This document shows, one piece after another, positions 1 to 10,509 of a DNA stretch of 64,000 bases; positions within the stretch are counted from its first letter, which is position 1; every line of letters begins with the position of its first letter. This DNA comes from Streptomyces sp. NBC_00513 (GTDB lineage: Bacteria; Actinomycetota; Actinomycetes; Streptomycetales; Streptomycetaceae). The translations under genes were made by a program, and so were the position numbers. Below the pieces are notes generated by a model. That model saw only the letters and a program-made list of their open reading frames with translations. It had not been told where the DNA came from and did not search any database. The stretch is from NCBI RefSeq assembly GCF_041431415.1, contig NZ_CP107845.1, positions 2,790,001 through 2,854,000 of the forward strand. The letters are read 5' to 3'.

Positions 1-230
1 TTCACGTCCACCGGCGCCTTGCGCGCGTACGTCACCGCGGCGCCCGCGGTGCCGACGATGGCCACGGCCTTGTTCGTACCGAGCACGGTGGCGGGATGGG
101 CGTTCGGCAGGCCGAGCAGCAGGGCGGGCAGGAGCAGCAGGCCGCCGCCGCCCACCACCGCGTCGATCCAGCCGGCCGCGGCGGCGGCCACGCAGAGGAC
201 GACGATCATGGTCGTGGATATGTCAGGCAC
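1..230 (-). CDS. TauE/SafE family membrane exporter, N-terminal part
   Basis: Only the first 76 residues are in the window; the gene runs off the left edge. The GTG start at 230 is followed by a hydrophobic segment and then the stretch GWIDAVVGGGGLLLLPALLL, which is typical of the first half of TauE/SafE (DUF81) permeases, then a conserved LGTNKAVAI motif. The family exports sulfite or other organosulfur anions across the cytoplasmic membrane, but substrates are rarely known. It lies divergent from the nirB operon with about 570 bases between them. A closer functional call is not possible from this fragment. Confidence 0.85.
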   Translation of the reverse strand, partial: MPDISTTMIVVLCVAAAAAGWIDAVVGGGGLLLLPALLLGLPNAHPATVLGTNKAVAIVGTAGAAVTYARKAPVDV

Positions 231-801
231 GGCCTTGACCCTAGGCAACGGATGGGTGCAGGAACCATCAATCGTCGGAAACTTGCGCAAAGGTTGAGCT
301 TTGCCGGGCCGGCGCCCGATCGGGGGCCACCGGCGACGCCGGGTCCACGGCCGCCGTCAGCGCGCTCGCGGCCAACACGCTCCCCAACCCCGGCCCGGCG
401 GCGAGGCGCCGCGCCGGCGGTACGGACGCGAGCGCGGCCACCCCGGCCCGCAGGACACAGGGGCGGCGCGGCTTGCGGTGCCGGGCCGCGAAGGCGCGTA
501 CGGGTGCGGCGGGCACGGACACGGGCAGGGCGACGTGCAGCGGGTGCCGCAGGGCGCGTTGGCCTCTCGGGAACGACGGGCTCAGGAGCCGCGGGACGGG
601 ACGGGCGGGCAGGGCGGTCCGGAGGAACAGGGGCGGACGGGAGCGGTCCGGGAGGACGGGAGCGCGCGGGCGGCCGACGTGATCCTTGAGCCGGCCTTGA
701 GGGACGCCTCACCGACCCCTGACTCCGGTGCTGAGGTGCGCGTTCCGTCCGGGTAACAACGGCGATGCGGCGGGGAAACAGCGGCCGCGCACGCTCGTGC
801 C
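231..801. other. Intergenic region between the TauE-like gene and nirB
   Basis: No convincing gene was found. Several open frames cross this very GC-rich stretch, including an 84-codon frame on the minus strand at 268-522, but they are Arg/Pro/Ala-rich and match no family I know. The right end holds the GlnR-like box and presumably the nirB promoter. Confidence 0.6.
753..779 (+). promoter_or_regulatory. GlnR-like box upstream of nirB
   Basis: The sequence reads GTAAC, six bases, GATGC, six bases, GAAAC. The spacing and the outer pentamers follow the GlnR pattern of gTnAC and GaAAC half-sites separated by six bases. GlnR is the nitrogen regulator known to activate nirB in streptomycetes. The middle half-site is poor, so this is a candidate only. 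Confidence 0.5.
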
Positions 802-915
802 ATGACGGCGGAGCGGCGGCGCACGGCGGTGATCCGCAGCGGCCCGTCCTCCCTGCCCACCGACCCGCCCGCCGACCCGCCCCTCGACCCGCCCCTCGAC
901 GACGGAGGCTCCTGA
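802..915 (+). CDS. Possible short leader ORF before nirB
   Basis: An ATG at 802 opens a 37-codon frame rich in Pro and Asp near its end (PADPPLDPPLDDG). It stops two bases before the nirB ATG and overlaps the nirB ribosome binding site GGAGG. No family was recognised. Its position just downstream of the GlnR-like box suggests it could be translated from the start of the nirB mRNA and couple translation to nirB, but it may equally be chance in GC-rich DNA. Confidence 0.25.
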   Translation: MTAERRRTAVIRSGPSSLPTDPPADPPLDPPLDDGGS

Positions 916-917
916 TC

Positions 918-3461
918 ATGGCCGCAGCCACGCCCACGCCCACCCCCGCCATCGTGCTCATCGGCCACGGCATGGTCGGCCAGCGGTACCTGGAGGCCCT
1001 CGCCGAACGCGGGGCGACGGCCACGCACCGCGTCACCGTGCTCTGCGAGGAGCCCCGGCCCGCCTACGACCGGGTCCACCTGACCTCGTACTTCTCCGGC
1101 AGCACCGCCGAGGACCTGTCGATGGTCCCGGACGGGTTCATGGCCGAGCACGGCATCGACCTGCACCTCGGCGACCCGGCCGAGCGCATCGACCGCGAGG
1201 CCCGCACCGTGGTGTCCCGCTCGGGCCGGGTGTTCCCGTACGACGTGCTCGTCCTGGCGACCGGCAGCTTCCCCTTCGTGCCGCCCGTGCCCGGCAAGGA
1301 CGCCCCCGGCTGCTTCGTGTACCGCACCATCGAGGACCTGTTGGCCATCGAGGAGTACGCGAGGACCCGTACCGCGGGCGCGGTCGTCGGCGGCGGGCTC
1401 CTCGGACTGGAGGCCGCGGGGGCCCTCCAGGGTCTGGGGCTGGTCACCCGCATCGTGGAGTTCGCCCCGCGCCTGATGCCCGTGCAGATCGACGACGGCG
1501 GAGGCGGGGCGCTGCTGCGCACCATCGAGAACATGGGGCTGACGGTGCACACCGGCGTCGGCACCCAGGAGGTGCTCACCGGCGAGGACGGCTCGGTCAC
1601 CGGCATGAGGCTGTCCGACGGGTCCACCGTGGACACGGAACTGGTGGTCTTCTCCGCCGGGGTCCGCCCCCGCGACCAGCTCGCCCGTGACAGCGGGCTG
1701 ACCGTCGGGGAGCGCGGCGGGATCGGCGTCGACGCCCGCTGCCGCACCTCCGACCCGCGCGTCTACGCCATCGGCGAGTGCGCGCTGGCCTCCGACGGCC
1801 GGGTCTACGGACTGGTGGCCCCCGGCTACGAGATGGCCGAGACGGCCGCCGACGACCTGCTCGGCCGGGAGAAGGAGTTCACCGGCGCCGACCTGTCCAC
1901 CAAGCTCAAGCTGCTCGGCGTGGACGTGGCCTCGTTCGGTGACGCGCACGGCACCACCCCGGGCTGCCTCGACGTCGTCTACTCCGACGCCCGGTCGGGC
2001 GTCTACAAGAAGCTGGTCGTCGCCCCCGACGGGGTGCTGCTCGGCGGGGTCCTGGTCGGGGACGCGGACGCGTACGGGCTGCTGCGCCCGCTCACCGGCA
2101 GCGTGCCGCCCGTCACCCCCGAGCAGTTGGTGCTGCCGGCGGGAGTCGGCGGGCCCGTCGCGCTCGGCCCGTCGGCGCTCCCGGACAGCGCGGTGATCTG
2201 CTCCTGCCACAACGTCACGAAGCAGGCCATCACCGCCTGCGCCGACCTGCCCGAGGTCAAGAAGTGCACCAAGGCGGGCACCGGCTGCGGCAGTTGCCTC
2301 AAGGTCATCGGCCAGCTGCTGCCGGCCGCCACCGACAAGGGACTGTGCGGCTGCTTCCCGTTCAGCCGCGCCGAGTTGTACGAGATCGTCCGCACCCGCC
2401 GGCTGACCTCGTACCGGGAGATCCTGGACGCCCACGGCCGCGAGGCCGCCCGGGGTGGGGACGGCTGCGAGATCTGCAAGCCGACCATCGGGTCGATCAT
2501 CGCCTCCCTGGCCCCGACGCTCGGCGCGAGCGGCTACGTCCTCGACGGCGAGCAGGCCGCCCTCCAGGACACCAACGACCACTTCCTGGCGAACCTCCAG
2601 CGCAACGGCTCCTACTCGGTCGTCCCGCGCATCCCCGGCGGGGAGATCACCCCCGACAAGCTGATCGTGATCGGCGAGGTGGCCCGCGACTTCGGCCTCT
2701 ACACGAAGATCACCGGCGGTCAGCGCATCGACCTCTTCGGGGCGAGCGTGGACCAGCTCCCGCGGATCTGGGCGCGGCTGGTGGACGCGGGCTTCGAGTC
2801 GGGGCACGCCTACGGCAAGGCCCTGCGGACGGTGAAGTCCTGCGTCGGGCAGACCTGGTGCCGCTACGGGGTGCAGGACAGCGTCCGGATGGCCATCGAC
2901 CTGGAGCTGCGCTACCGGGGCCTGCGCGCCCCGCACAAGCTGAAGTCGGCGGTGTCCGGCTGCGCCCGCGAGTGTGCGGAGGCCCAGAGCAAGGACTTCG
3001 GGGTCATCGCCACCGCGAGCGGCTGGAACCTCTACGTCGGCGGCAACGGCGGGGCCACCCCGCGCCACGCCGACCTGCTGGCCCAGGACCTGTCCGACGC
3101 CGAACTCGTCCGGCTCATCGACCGGTTCCTGATGTTCTACATCCGCACGGCCGACCGGCTGGAGCGCACCTCCACCTGGCTGGAGCGGCTGGAGGGCGGC
3201 CTCGACCACCTGCGGGACGTCGTCGTGCACGACTCGCTCGGGCTGTGCGCCGAGTTGGAGGACCTGATGGCCGACCACGTCGCGCACTACCGCGACGAAT
3301 GGGCCGAGACGCTCCAGGACCCGGAGCGTCTGGGCCGGTTCGTGTCCTTCGTCAACGCGCCCGGCGCGCCCGACCCGACGGTGCGCTTCGTACCCGAACG
3401 CGACCAGGTCAAGCCCGACCTGGCGATCCTGACCCTGGAGCCCGTGGGAGGCACCCGATGA
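918..3461 (+). CDS. nirB: Assimilatory nitrite reductase [NAD(P)H], large subunit
   Basis: The 847-residue protein reduces nitrite to ammonium in the cytoplasm. The N-terminal half is a flavin disulfide-reductase fold with GHGMVG near residue 15 and a second nucleotide motif GGGLLG near 157. A BFD-like [2Fe-2S] region follows (CSCHN near 428, CGSC near 455), then a second Cys pair (GCEICKP) near 517. The C-terminal sirohaem/[4Fe-4S] part carries CVGQTWC near 641 and GCAREC near 681, the four expected ligands. The ATG at 918 follows GGAGG; a longer in-frame start at 765 was rejected because it adds low-complexity residues and has no ribosome site. It overlaps nirD by four bases, and a GlnR-like box lies upstream. 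Confidence 0.96.
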   Translation: MAAATPTPTPAIVLIGHGMVGQRYLEALAERGATATHRVTVLCEEPRPAYDRVHLTSYFSGSTAEDLSMVPDGFMAEHGIDLHLGDPAERIDREARTVVSRSGRVFPYDVLVLATGSFPFVPPVPGKDAPGCFVYRTIEDLLAIEEYARTRTAGAVVGGGLLGLEAAGALQGLGLVTRIVEFAPRLMPVQIDDGGGGALLRTIENMGLTVHTGVGTQEVLTGEDGSVTGMRLSDGSTVDTELVVFSAGVRPRDQLARDSGLTVGERGGIGVDARCRTSDPRVYAIGECALASDGRVYGLVAPGYEMAETAADDLLGREKEFTGADLSTKLKLLGVDVASFGDAHGTTPGCLDVVYSDARSGVYKKLVVAPDGVLLGGVLVGDADAYGLLRPLTGSVPPVTPEQLVLPAGVGGPVALGPSALPDSAVICSCHNVTKQAITACADLPEVKKCTKAGTGCGSCLKVIGQLLPAATDKGLCGCFPFSRAELYEIVRTRRLTSYREILDAHGREAARGGDGCEICKPTIGSIIASLAPTLGASGYVLDGEQAALQDTNDHFLANLQRNGSYSVVPRIPGGEITPDKLIVIGEVARDFGLYTKITGGQRIDLFGASVDQLPRIWARLVDAGFESGHAYGKALRTVKSCVGQTWCRYGVQDSVRMAIDLELRYRGLRAPHKLKSAVSGCARECAEAQSKDFGVIATASGWNLYVGGNGGATPRHADLLAQDLSDAELVRLIDRFLMFYIRTADRLERTSTWLERLEGGLDHLRDVVVHDSLGLCAELEDLMADHVAHYRDEWAETLQDPERLGRFVSFVNAPGAPDPTVRFVPERDQVKPDLAILTLEPVGGTR

Positions 3462-3922
3462 CCGTGGAACTGAGGCTGGACGATCACTGGCTCGCCGTGT
3501 GCGAGCTGTCCTCGCTCGTGCCGGGGCGCGGCGTCGCGGCGCTGCTGCCCGACGGCAGTCAGGCCGCGGTGTTCGTCGACCGCGCGGGACGCCCGTACGC
3601 CATCGGCAACCAGGACCCCTTCACCGGCGCGCACGTGCTGTCGCGGGGGCTGGTGGGGTGCGCGCGGGGCAGGGCGTTCGTGGCGTCGCCCCTGTTGAAG
3701 CAGCGTTTCGACCTGGAATCGGGGCGCTGCCTGGACGACGAGGAGGTGGCGGTCCGGACCTACCCGGTGCGGACCACCGCGACCTCCGCGAACCCTGCGA
3801 CCTCCGCGACTCCTGCGACCTCCGCGACGCCGGCGAGCGCCGAGGCGCCCGCGACCTCCGTGCCCGCCGCGTCCGACGGCGCGTTCGCGCTGTCGGCCGA
3901 GAGCGTCACGGTCTCCGTCTGA
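3458..3922 (+). CDS. nirD: Nitrite reductase small subunit NirD
   Basis: This 154-residue protein is the Rieske-fold partner of NirB. Residues 1-105 match the NirD domain, with the NirD-type loop NQDPFTGAHVL in place of the Cys-His iron ligands of true Rieske proteins, as is normal for this subunit. The ATGA overlap with nirB implies translational coupling. The C-terminal 50 residues are an unusual Ala/Thr/Ser/Pro tail made from an in-frame 18-bp repeat (ATSANP, ATSATP, ATSATP), well beyond the usual length of NirD of roughly 105-120 residues. Confidence 0.95.
   Translation: MTVELRLDDHWLAVCELSSLVPGRGVAALLPDGSQAAVFVDRAGRPYAIGNQDPFTGAHVLSRGLVGCARGRAFVASPLLKQRFDLESGRCLDDEEVAVRTYPVRTTATSANPATSATPATSATPASAEAPATSVPAASDGAFALSAESVTVSV
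3779..3832 (+). repeat. Three tandem 18-bp repeats inside nirD
   Basis: The unit GCGACCTCCGCGAnnCCT occurs three times head to tail in frame and encodes ATSxxP. It forms the start of the C-terminal tail of NirD. In-frame minisatellites like this can change length by slippage without breaking the gene. Confidence 0.85.
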
Positions 3923-3925
3923 GGT

Positions 3926-4333
3926 TCAGCCCTGGATCATCGCCGGGTCCATCCACATGATCTCCCAGGTGTGGCCGTCGAGGTCCTCGAAGGCGCGGCC
4001 GTACATGATGCCGTGGTCCTGGGCGGCGCGCGGCTCGGTGGCGCCCGCGCCGAGGGCCCCGTCGACGAGCTCGTCCACGGCGGCACGGCTCTCGGCGTTC
4101 AGACACAGCAGCACCTCGGTGCTGGTGGAGGTGTCGGTGATGGCCTTGTGGGTGAAGTCCTTGAAGCGGGCCTCGGTGAGGAGCATCGCGACGATCGTGT
4201 CGCTGATGACCATCGAGGCGCAGTTCTCGTCGCTGAACTGGGCGTTGAAGGAGTAGCCGAGCTTGCCCCAGAAGGCCTTGCTGGCGTCGAGGTCCTTGAC
4301 CGGCAGGTTGACGAAGATCATGGTGGAGGACAT
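3926..4333 (-). CDS. VOC (glyoxalase/dioxygenase superfamily) protein
   Basis: The 135-residue protein starts MSSTMIFVNLPVKDLDASKA and ends with DLDGHTWEIMWMDP, the two halves of a single vicinal-oxygen-chelate domain. Such proteins are usually small cytoplasmic dimers binding a metal; the family includes glyoxalases, resistance proteins and many of unknown role. The start at 4333 follows a purine-rich stretch (GAGAAGAGAGACC); a longer frame upstream is not supported. It is convergent with nirD, only four bases away. The substrate cannot be inferred. Confidence 0.85.
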   Translation of the reverse strand: MSSTMIFVNLPVKDLDASKAFWGKLGYSFNAQFSDENCASMVISDTIVAMLLTEARFKDFTHKAITDTSTSTEVLLCLNAESRAAVDELVDGALGAGATEPRAAQDHGIMYGRAFEDLDGHTWEIMWMDPAMIQG

Positions 4334-4670
4334 CTCGGTCTCTCTTCTCTCGCGGGTGCCGCAGCGGTTTCCGTTGCGTTCGAGGGATAGACCGCGGGGG
4401 GCGCGGAAACTCATCGGTCCCGGCGAAAACTTTCCGGGATTCTCGTACGGGGCACGCGGGCGCCGGCCGGCCGGGGCGCCGTCGCGGGCGGCCCCGCGGT
4501 CGGCGGCGGCGCCGAGCCCCGGAGGTCCCGGTCGGGGGATTGACCTCGCGCAGGTCGCTCCCGCGTCATGAGGAATTGACGTCACGTCAACTCGGCACCC
4601 CTAGGTTCCTCGACGCGTGCGACCTCGCCGCCCACCCGGACGACGAGGCCCGTCTCCCCCAGGAGTGACC
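4334..4670. other. Divergent intergenic region, VOC gene / PhoX-like gene
   Basis: The 337 bases separate two divergent genes and should hold both promoters. The only striking element is the 15-bp palindrome at 4576-4590. The rest is GC-rich and without a recognisable gene. Confidence 0.6.
4576..4590. promoter_or_regulatory. Perfect 15-bp palindrome, operator-like
   Basis: The sequence TTGACGT-C-ACGTCAA is a perfect inverted repeat. It lies about 80 bases before the PhoX-like start and its left arm looks like a -35 hexamer (TTGACG), followed at 4602 by TAGGTT. Such a position fits a repressor operator. The regulator is unknown. Confidence 0.5.
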
Positions 4671-5831
4671 GTGGAACGTCGTACCTTCCTGCGCGGCGCC
4701 GTCATCGGCTCCTCGGCCGCCGCGTTCGCCGGCACGCTGACGCGCGGGGCCGCCTACGCCGCCCCCGCCCAGCCCGGCGCCGGACCCTACGGGGCGCTCG
4801 GCGCGGCCGACGCCAACGGCATCATGCTGCCCGCCGGTTTCACCAGCCGCGTCGTCGCCCGCTCCGGGCAGGCCGTCGGCGGCACCTCGTACACCTGGCA
4901 CCAGGCACCCGACGGCGGCGCCTGCTTCGCCGACGGCACCGGCTGGATCTACGTGTCGAACTCGGAGATCAACCCGAGTGGCGGCGCGAGCGCCGTGCGG
5001 TTCAACGCCTCCGGCACCGTCACCGGCGCCCACCGGATCCTCTCCGGCACCCGGCAGAACTGCGCCGGCGGCAAGACCCCCTGGAACACCTGGCTGTCCT
5101 GCGAGGAGGTCGACCGCGGCTTCGTGTACGAGACCGACCCGTACGGGATCAACGCCTCCGTCCAGCGGCCCGCGCTGGGCCGCTTCAAGCACGAGGCGGC
5201 CGCCGCCGACCCCGTCCGCAAGGTGATCTACCTGACCGAGGACGAGACGAACGGCTGCTTCTACCGCTTCGTCCCCACCACCTGGGGCGACCTCACCGCC
5301 GGCACCCTCCAGGTCCTGAAGGCCGGCAGCGCCACCTCCGGCTCCTTCACCTGGGCCACCGTCCCCGACCCGGACGGCTCCCCGACCGTCACCCGCAGCC
5401 AGGTCTCCGGCGCCAAGAAGTTCAACGGCGGCGAGGGCTGCCACTACGCGAACGACACGGTCTGGTTCACCACCAAGGGCGACAACCGGGTCTGGCGGTT
5501 GAACCTCGCCGCCGGCACCTACGAGTTGACCTACGACGACTCGCTGGTCCCCGGCGGGGCGGCCCCGCTGACCGGCGTGGACAACGTCACCGGGTCCTCC
5601 TACGGCGATCTGTACGTGGCCGAGGACGGCGGCAGCATGGACATCTGCGTGATCACCCCGGACGACGTGGTGGCCCCCTTCCTGCGGATCACCGGCCAGT
5701 CCTCCTCGGAGATCACCGGCCCGGCCTTCTCCCCCGCGGGCGACCGCCTGTACTTCAGCAGCCAGCGCGGCACGAGCGGCAGCTCCGCCGGCGGCATCAC
5801 CTACGAGGTCTCGGGCCCCTTCCGCGTGTAG
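4671..5831 (+). CDS. Tat-exported PhoX/DUF839 family protein
   Basis: The 386-residue protein begins with a twin-arginine signal (ERRTFLRG, hydrophobic stretch, then AYAAPAQ as a likely cleavage area). The mature part matches the DUF839/PhoX beta-propeller family, with conserved stretches such as SCEEVDRGFVYE, KHEAAAADP and EDETNGCFYRF. Related PhoX proteins are calcium-dependent alkaline phosphatases of the cell exterior, but this is a shorter member and phosphatase activity is an inference. The GTG start at 4671 is placed by AGGAG five bases upstream. A strong hairpin follows the gene. Confidence 0.85.
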   Translation: MERRTFLRGAVIGSSAAAFAGTLTRGAAYAAPAQPGAGPYGALGAADANGIMLPAGFTSRVVARSGQAVGGTSYTWHQAPDGGACFADGTGWIYVSNSEINPSGGASAVRFNASGTVTGAHRILSGTRQNCAGGKTPWNTWLSCEEVDRGFVYETDPYGINASVQRPALGRFKHEAAAADPVRKVIYLTEDETNGCFYRFVPTTWGDLTAGTLQVLKAGSATSGSFTWATVPDPDGSPTVTRSQVSGAKKFNGGEGCHYANDTVWFTTKGDNRVWRLNLAAGTYELTYDDSLVPGGAAPLTGVDNVTGSSYGDLYVAEDGGSMDICVITPDDVVAPFLRITGQSSSEITGPAFSPAGDRLYFSSQRGTSGSSAGGITYEVSGPFRV

Positions 5832-5854
5832 GGCCCGGGCCCGGCAGCGGACTC

Positions 5855-5897
5855 CTCCGGTCCCGTGCGGGGCTCCGGCCCCCGCACGGAACCGGAG
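5855..5897. terminator. Bidirectional terminator hairpin
   Basis: Arms 5855-5872 and 5880-5897 form an 18-bp stem with one mismatch and a 7-base loop. It sits between the convergent ends of the PhoX-like gene (5831) and the ArsR-type regulator (5945). Confidence 0.8.
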
Positions 5898-5944
5898 CGG
5901 CCACCGGCCGGGCGCGAACCCGGCCGGTCCGGCCGTACCGGGCC

Positions 5945-6997
5945 TCAGGACGCCACGGCCCCGCCCTTGAGCAGGGCCGCGCCCAGCGGCGTCACCGTGT
6001 GCAGCACGGCGTTGCCCCGGCGCAGGGTGGTGACCAGGCCCGCCTCGCGCATCACACAGGCGTGCTGGCTCGCCGAGGCCAGGGAGACCCCGGCCCGGCG
6101 GGCCAGCTCACTCGTGGTGGCGCCGTCGCCGATGGCCCGCAGCACCACCGAGCGGGTGTGTCCGACCAGCTTGCCCAGGGTGCGCTGGCGGTGCTCCTCC
6201 ACCGGCCGGGTGACCTCGCCCCCGGGTGTCGTCGAGGCGAGCTGGGCCGCCGCCGGGTAGACGAGCACCGGCGGCAGTTCCGGATCCTGCAGGGTCACCG
6301 CCGTGCGCCGGCAGAAGAAGGACGGCTGGAGCAGCAGCCCGCGCCCCCGCAGCCGCACGTCCCGGTCCACGGGGTAGTCGCACTCCAGGACCGGGGCGCG
6401 CCAGCGCAGCATCGGCGGCAGCGAGGCCAGCAGTTCGTCCGCGCCGCCGTCCAGCAGGTCCCGGCCCCGGGCGGCCCGCTCGGCCTCGATCTGCGCCTGG
6501 ATGTGCGTCCAGTACGGCTCGACGGCCGCCCGGTGGTATCCGCGCAGCTCCGCCAGGAGCCTCGGCAGGTGCTTGGTGCCGCCGTCCATGAACTCCCGCA
6601 GGCGTCGCGGGACCATCGTGTCGGCGCCGTCGCTCACCCCCGAGGGCATGCCGAAGGCCGCCCCGAAGCCGGCTCCCGTGCCCAGCAGCGTCAGCTCCCG
6701 TCGCATGCGTTCGGGACGGATCCCGCGCAGCGCGTCGAGGCCCACGTCCCACCCGTACTGACCCTCTACCGGAGTCAGGAAATCCGGGAAATAACCGCGC
6801 CCCGGTATCAGCGCGCCGAGGAGCCTTGTTTCACCATTCAACCGGCTCCGGGTTTCCGTACGCCATTCACCGAACAGCCGGGCATCGCGCCGGTCCCTTA
6901 AACGGTGAAAACTGAGAATCGTTTCCCACAACGCATCGGGACGTGCTGCCATCCGTACGCGTGCGAGGTCCACTCCCGTGAAATGGATACGAAGCAC
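5945..6997 (-). CDS. DUF5937/ArsR-type winged-helix regulator with a TTA codon
   Basis: The 350-residue protein starts LRIHFTGVDLARVRMA, the usual opening of DUF5937 regulators, and ends with an ArsR-like winged helix at about 265-335 (ELARRAGVSLASASQHACVM). Members are cytoplasmic transcription factors whose ligand is unknown. The GTG at 6997 is chosen because it matches the family N-terminus; an upstream ATG at 7054 would add 19 untypical residues. Codon 33 is TTA (6899-6901), the rare leucine codon read by the bldA tRNA in Streptomyces, so translation is probably developmentally delayed. Confidence 0.88.
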   Translation of the reverse strand: MLRIHFTGVDLARVRMAARPDALWETILSFHRLRDRRDARLFGEWRTETRSRLNGETRLLGALIPGRGYFPDFLTPVEGQYGWDVGLDALRGIRPERMRRELTLLGTGAGFGAAFGMPSGVSDGADTMVPRRLREFMDGGTKHLPRLLAELRGYHRAAVEPYWTHIQAQIEAERAARGRDLLDGGADELLASLPPMLRWRAPVLECDYPVDRDVRLRGRGLLLQPSFFCRRTAVTLQDPELPPVLVYPAAAQLASTTPGGEVTRPVEEHRQRTLGKLVGHTRSVVLRAIGDGATTSELARRAGVSLASASQHACVMREAGLVTTLRRGNAVLHTVTPLGAALLKGGAVAS

Positions 6998-7242
6998 CGA
7001 ACCCCCACCTGTGCAACCGCAATCCCCCCGCCCCATGAGTATGCATGCCGTCACACGTGGTCACCACGCCCTTTCGGCCACAGTTGAAACCCCTTTCGGC
7101 GGGGGCGTGACAACCGAAATCCTGTACTCCGCCGGGCACACTCCAGTGCGACCGAAACGCTCCGTGAAGGCCGTGGGGGGCTTTGCGGGGCCTGGCGGTC
7201 GGTCGCACCGGGAAGCGCCGACGTGTCCGGCGGATAGGCGGC

Positions 7243-7276
7243 AGGCGGTGGACGGGTGGGGATCCGTCCACCGCCT
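7243..7276. terminator. Perfect 13-bp hairpin, second ppdK terminator
   Basis: Arms 7243-7255 (AGGCGGTGGACGG) and 7264-7276 pair perfectly around an 8-base loop. It lies 40 bases beyond the first hairpin downstream of ppdK, so the two look like tandem terminators. Confidence 0.65.
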
Positions 7277-7317
7277 GGTGCCGTAAAGGCCCGGTGAATA
7301 TGCGTGGTGCGAAAGCA

Positions 7318-7365
7318 GGCCGCGCCCGGCCCCGGTGGTCAGGAATCCCGGGGACGGGCGCGGCC
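7318..7365 (-). terminator. ppdK terminator hairpin
   Basis: Arms 7318-7335 and 7348-7365 form an 18-bp GC-rich stem with one mismatch and a 12-base loop. It begins 71 bases downstream of the ppdK stop codon on the minus strand. Confidence 0.75.
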
Positions 7366-7435
7366 TTGGGAACCGGTTCGACTCGGAAGGGTTCGTGCCC
7401 GACCGTGCCGTTCCGGAACCCGGCTCAGGGAGGGC

Positions 7436-10144
<2,709 letters not shown>

Positions 10145-10509
10145 GGGTCTCGACTCCTCGAGGACTCGGTGGCTGCCCTGACGGCCAGGAACATACCCAG
10201 ATCGAAGGCTTCTGGGTACGTCCACTTGGTCGTCATGCGGCCGTAACCACCCGTGCGCCAGCCATTCGAAAGTAACCGATGAGTAATGCGAAAGCAGGAA
10301 GAGTGTTCGAGTCCCGAAGGCAAAGGGGTCGATTGAGGCTTGATCACGCTCCGATGAGCGATCATCGATACATTTGCGTTCAAGAGTTGAACGAACAAAG
10401 GGTGGCACCCAGTGCCACCCTTTGAAAGTCTTACCCGTGACTTCCGTGCTCATCTGAGCGAAACCTACCCCATGCGTGGCGTATATCACGCGACGCGGAG
10501 GGCGATTTG
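10145..10509. other. Intergenic region between dusB and ppdK
   Basis: This 365-base stretch is lower in GC than its surroundings. It holds the dusB terminator at 10396-10424 and, between there and 10145, presumably the ppdK promoter and leader. A minus-strand frame at 10042-10398 overlapping the ppdK start is not considered real. Confidence 0.6.
10396..10424 (-). terminator. dusB terminator hairpin
   Basis: Arms CAAAGGGTGGCAC (10396-10408) and its exact complement (10412-10424) make a perfect 13-bp stem with a 3-base loop. It begins 86 bases beyond the dusB stop codon and is flanked by T-rich sequence on the minus strand. Confidence 0.8.

Larger units (their letters stand above)
6998..7435. 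other. Intergenic region between ppdK and the ArsR-type regulator
   Basis: This 438-base gap contains the two hairpins that end ppdK transcription (7318-7365 and 7243-7276) and, nearer 7000-7150, presumably the promoter of the regulator. Open frames here, such as 6867-7271 on the minus strand, have no recognisable content. Confidence 0.6.

Noticed and set aside
268..522. 84-codon frame on the minus strand next to the TauE-like gene
   Set aside because: Composition is Ala/Arg/Pro-rich, no ribosome site or family match is seen, and GC-rich DNA gives many such frames.
765..917. Upstream in-frame start for nirB
   Set aside because: Adds Arg/Pro-rich residues; the ATG at 918 has GGAGG and matches the family start.
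582..3287. 901-codon frame antisense to nirB
   Set aside because: It mirrors the codon bias of nirB on the other strand and has no recognisable domains.
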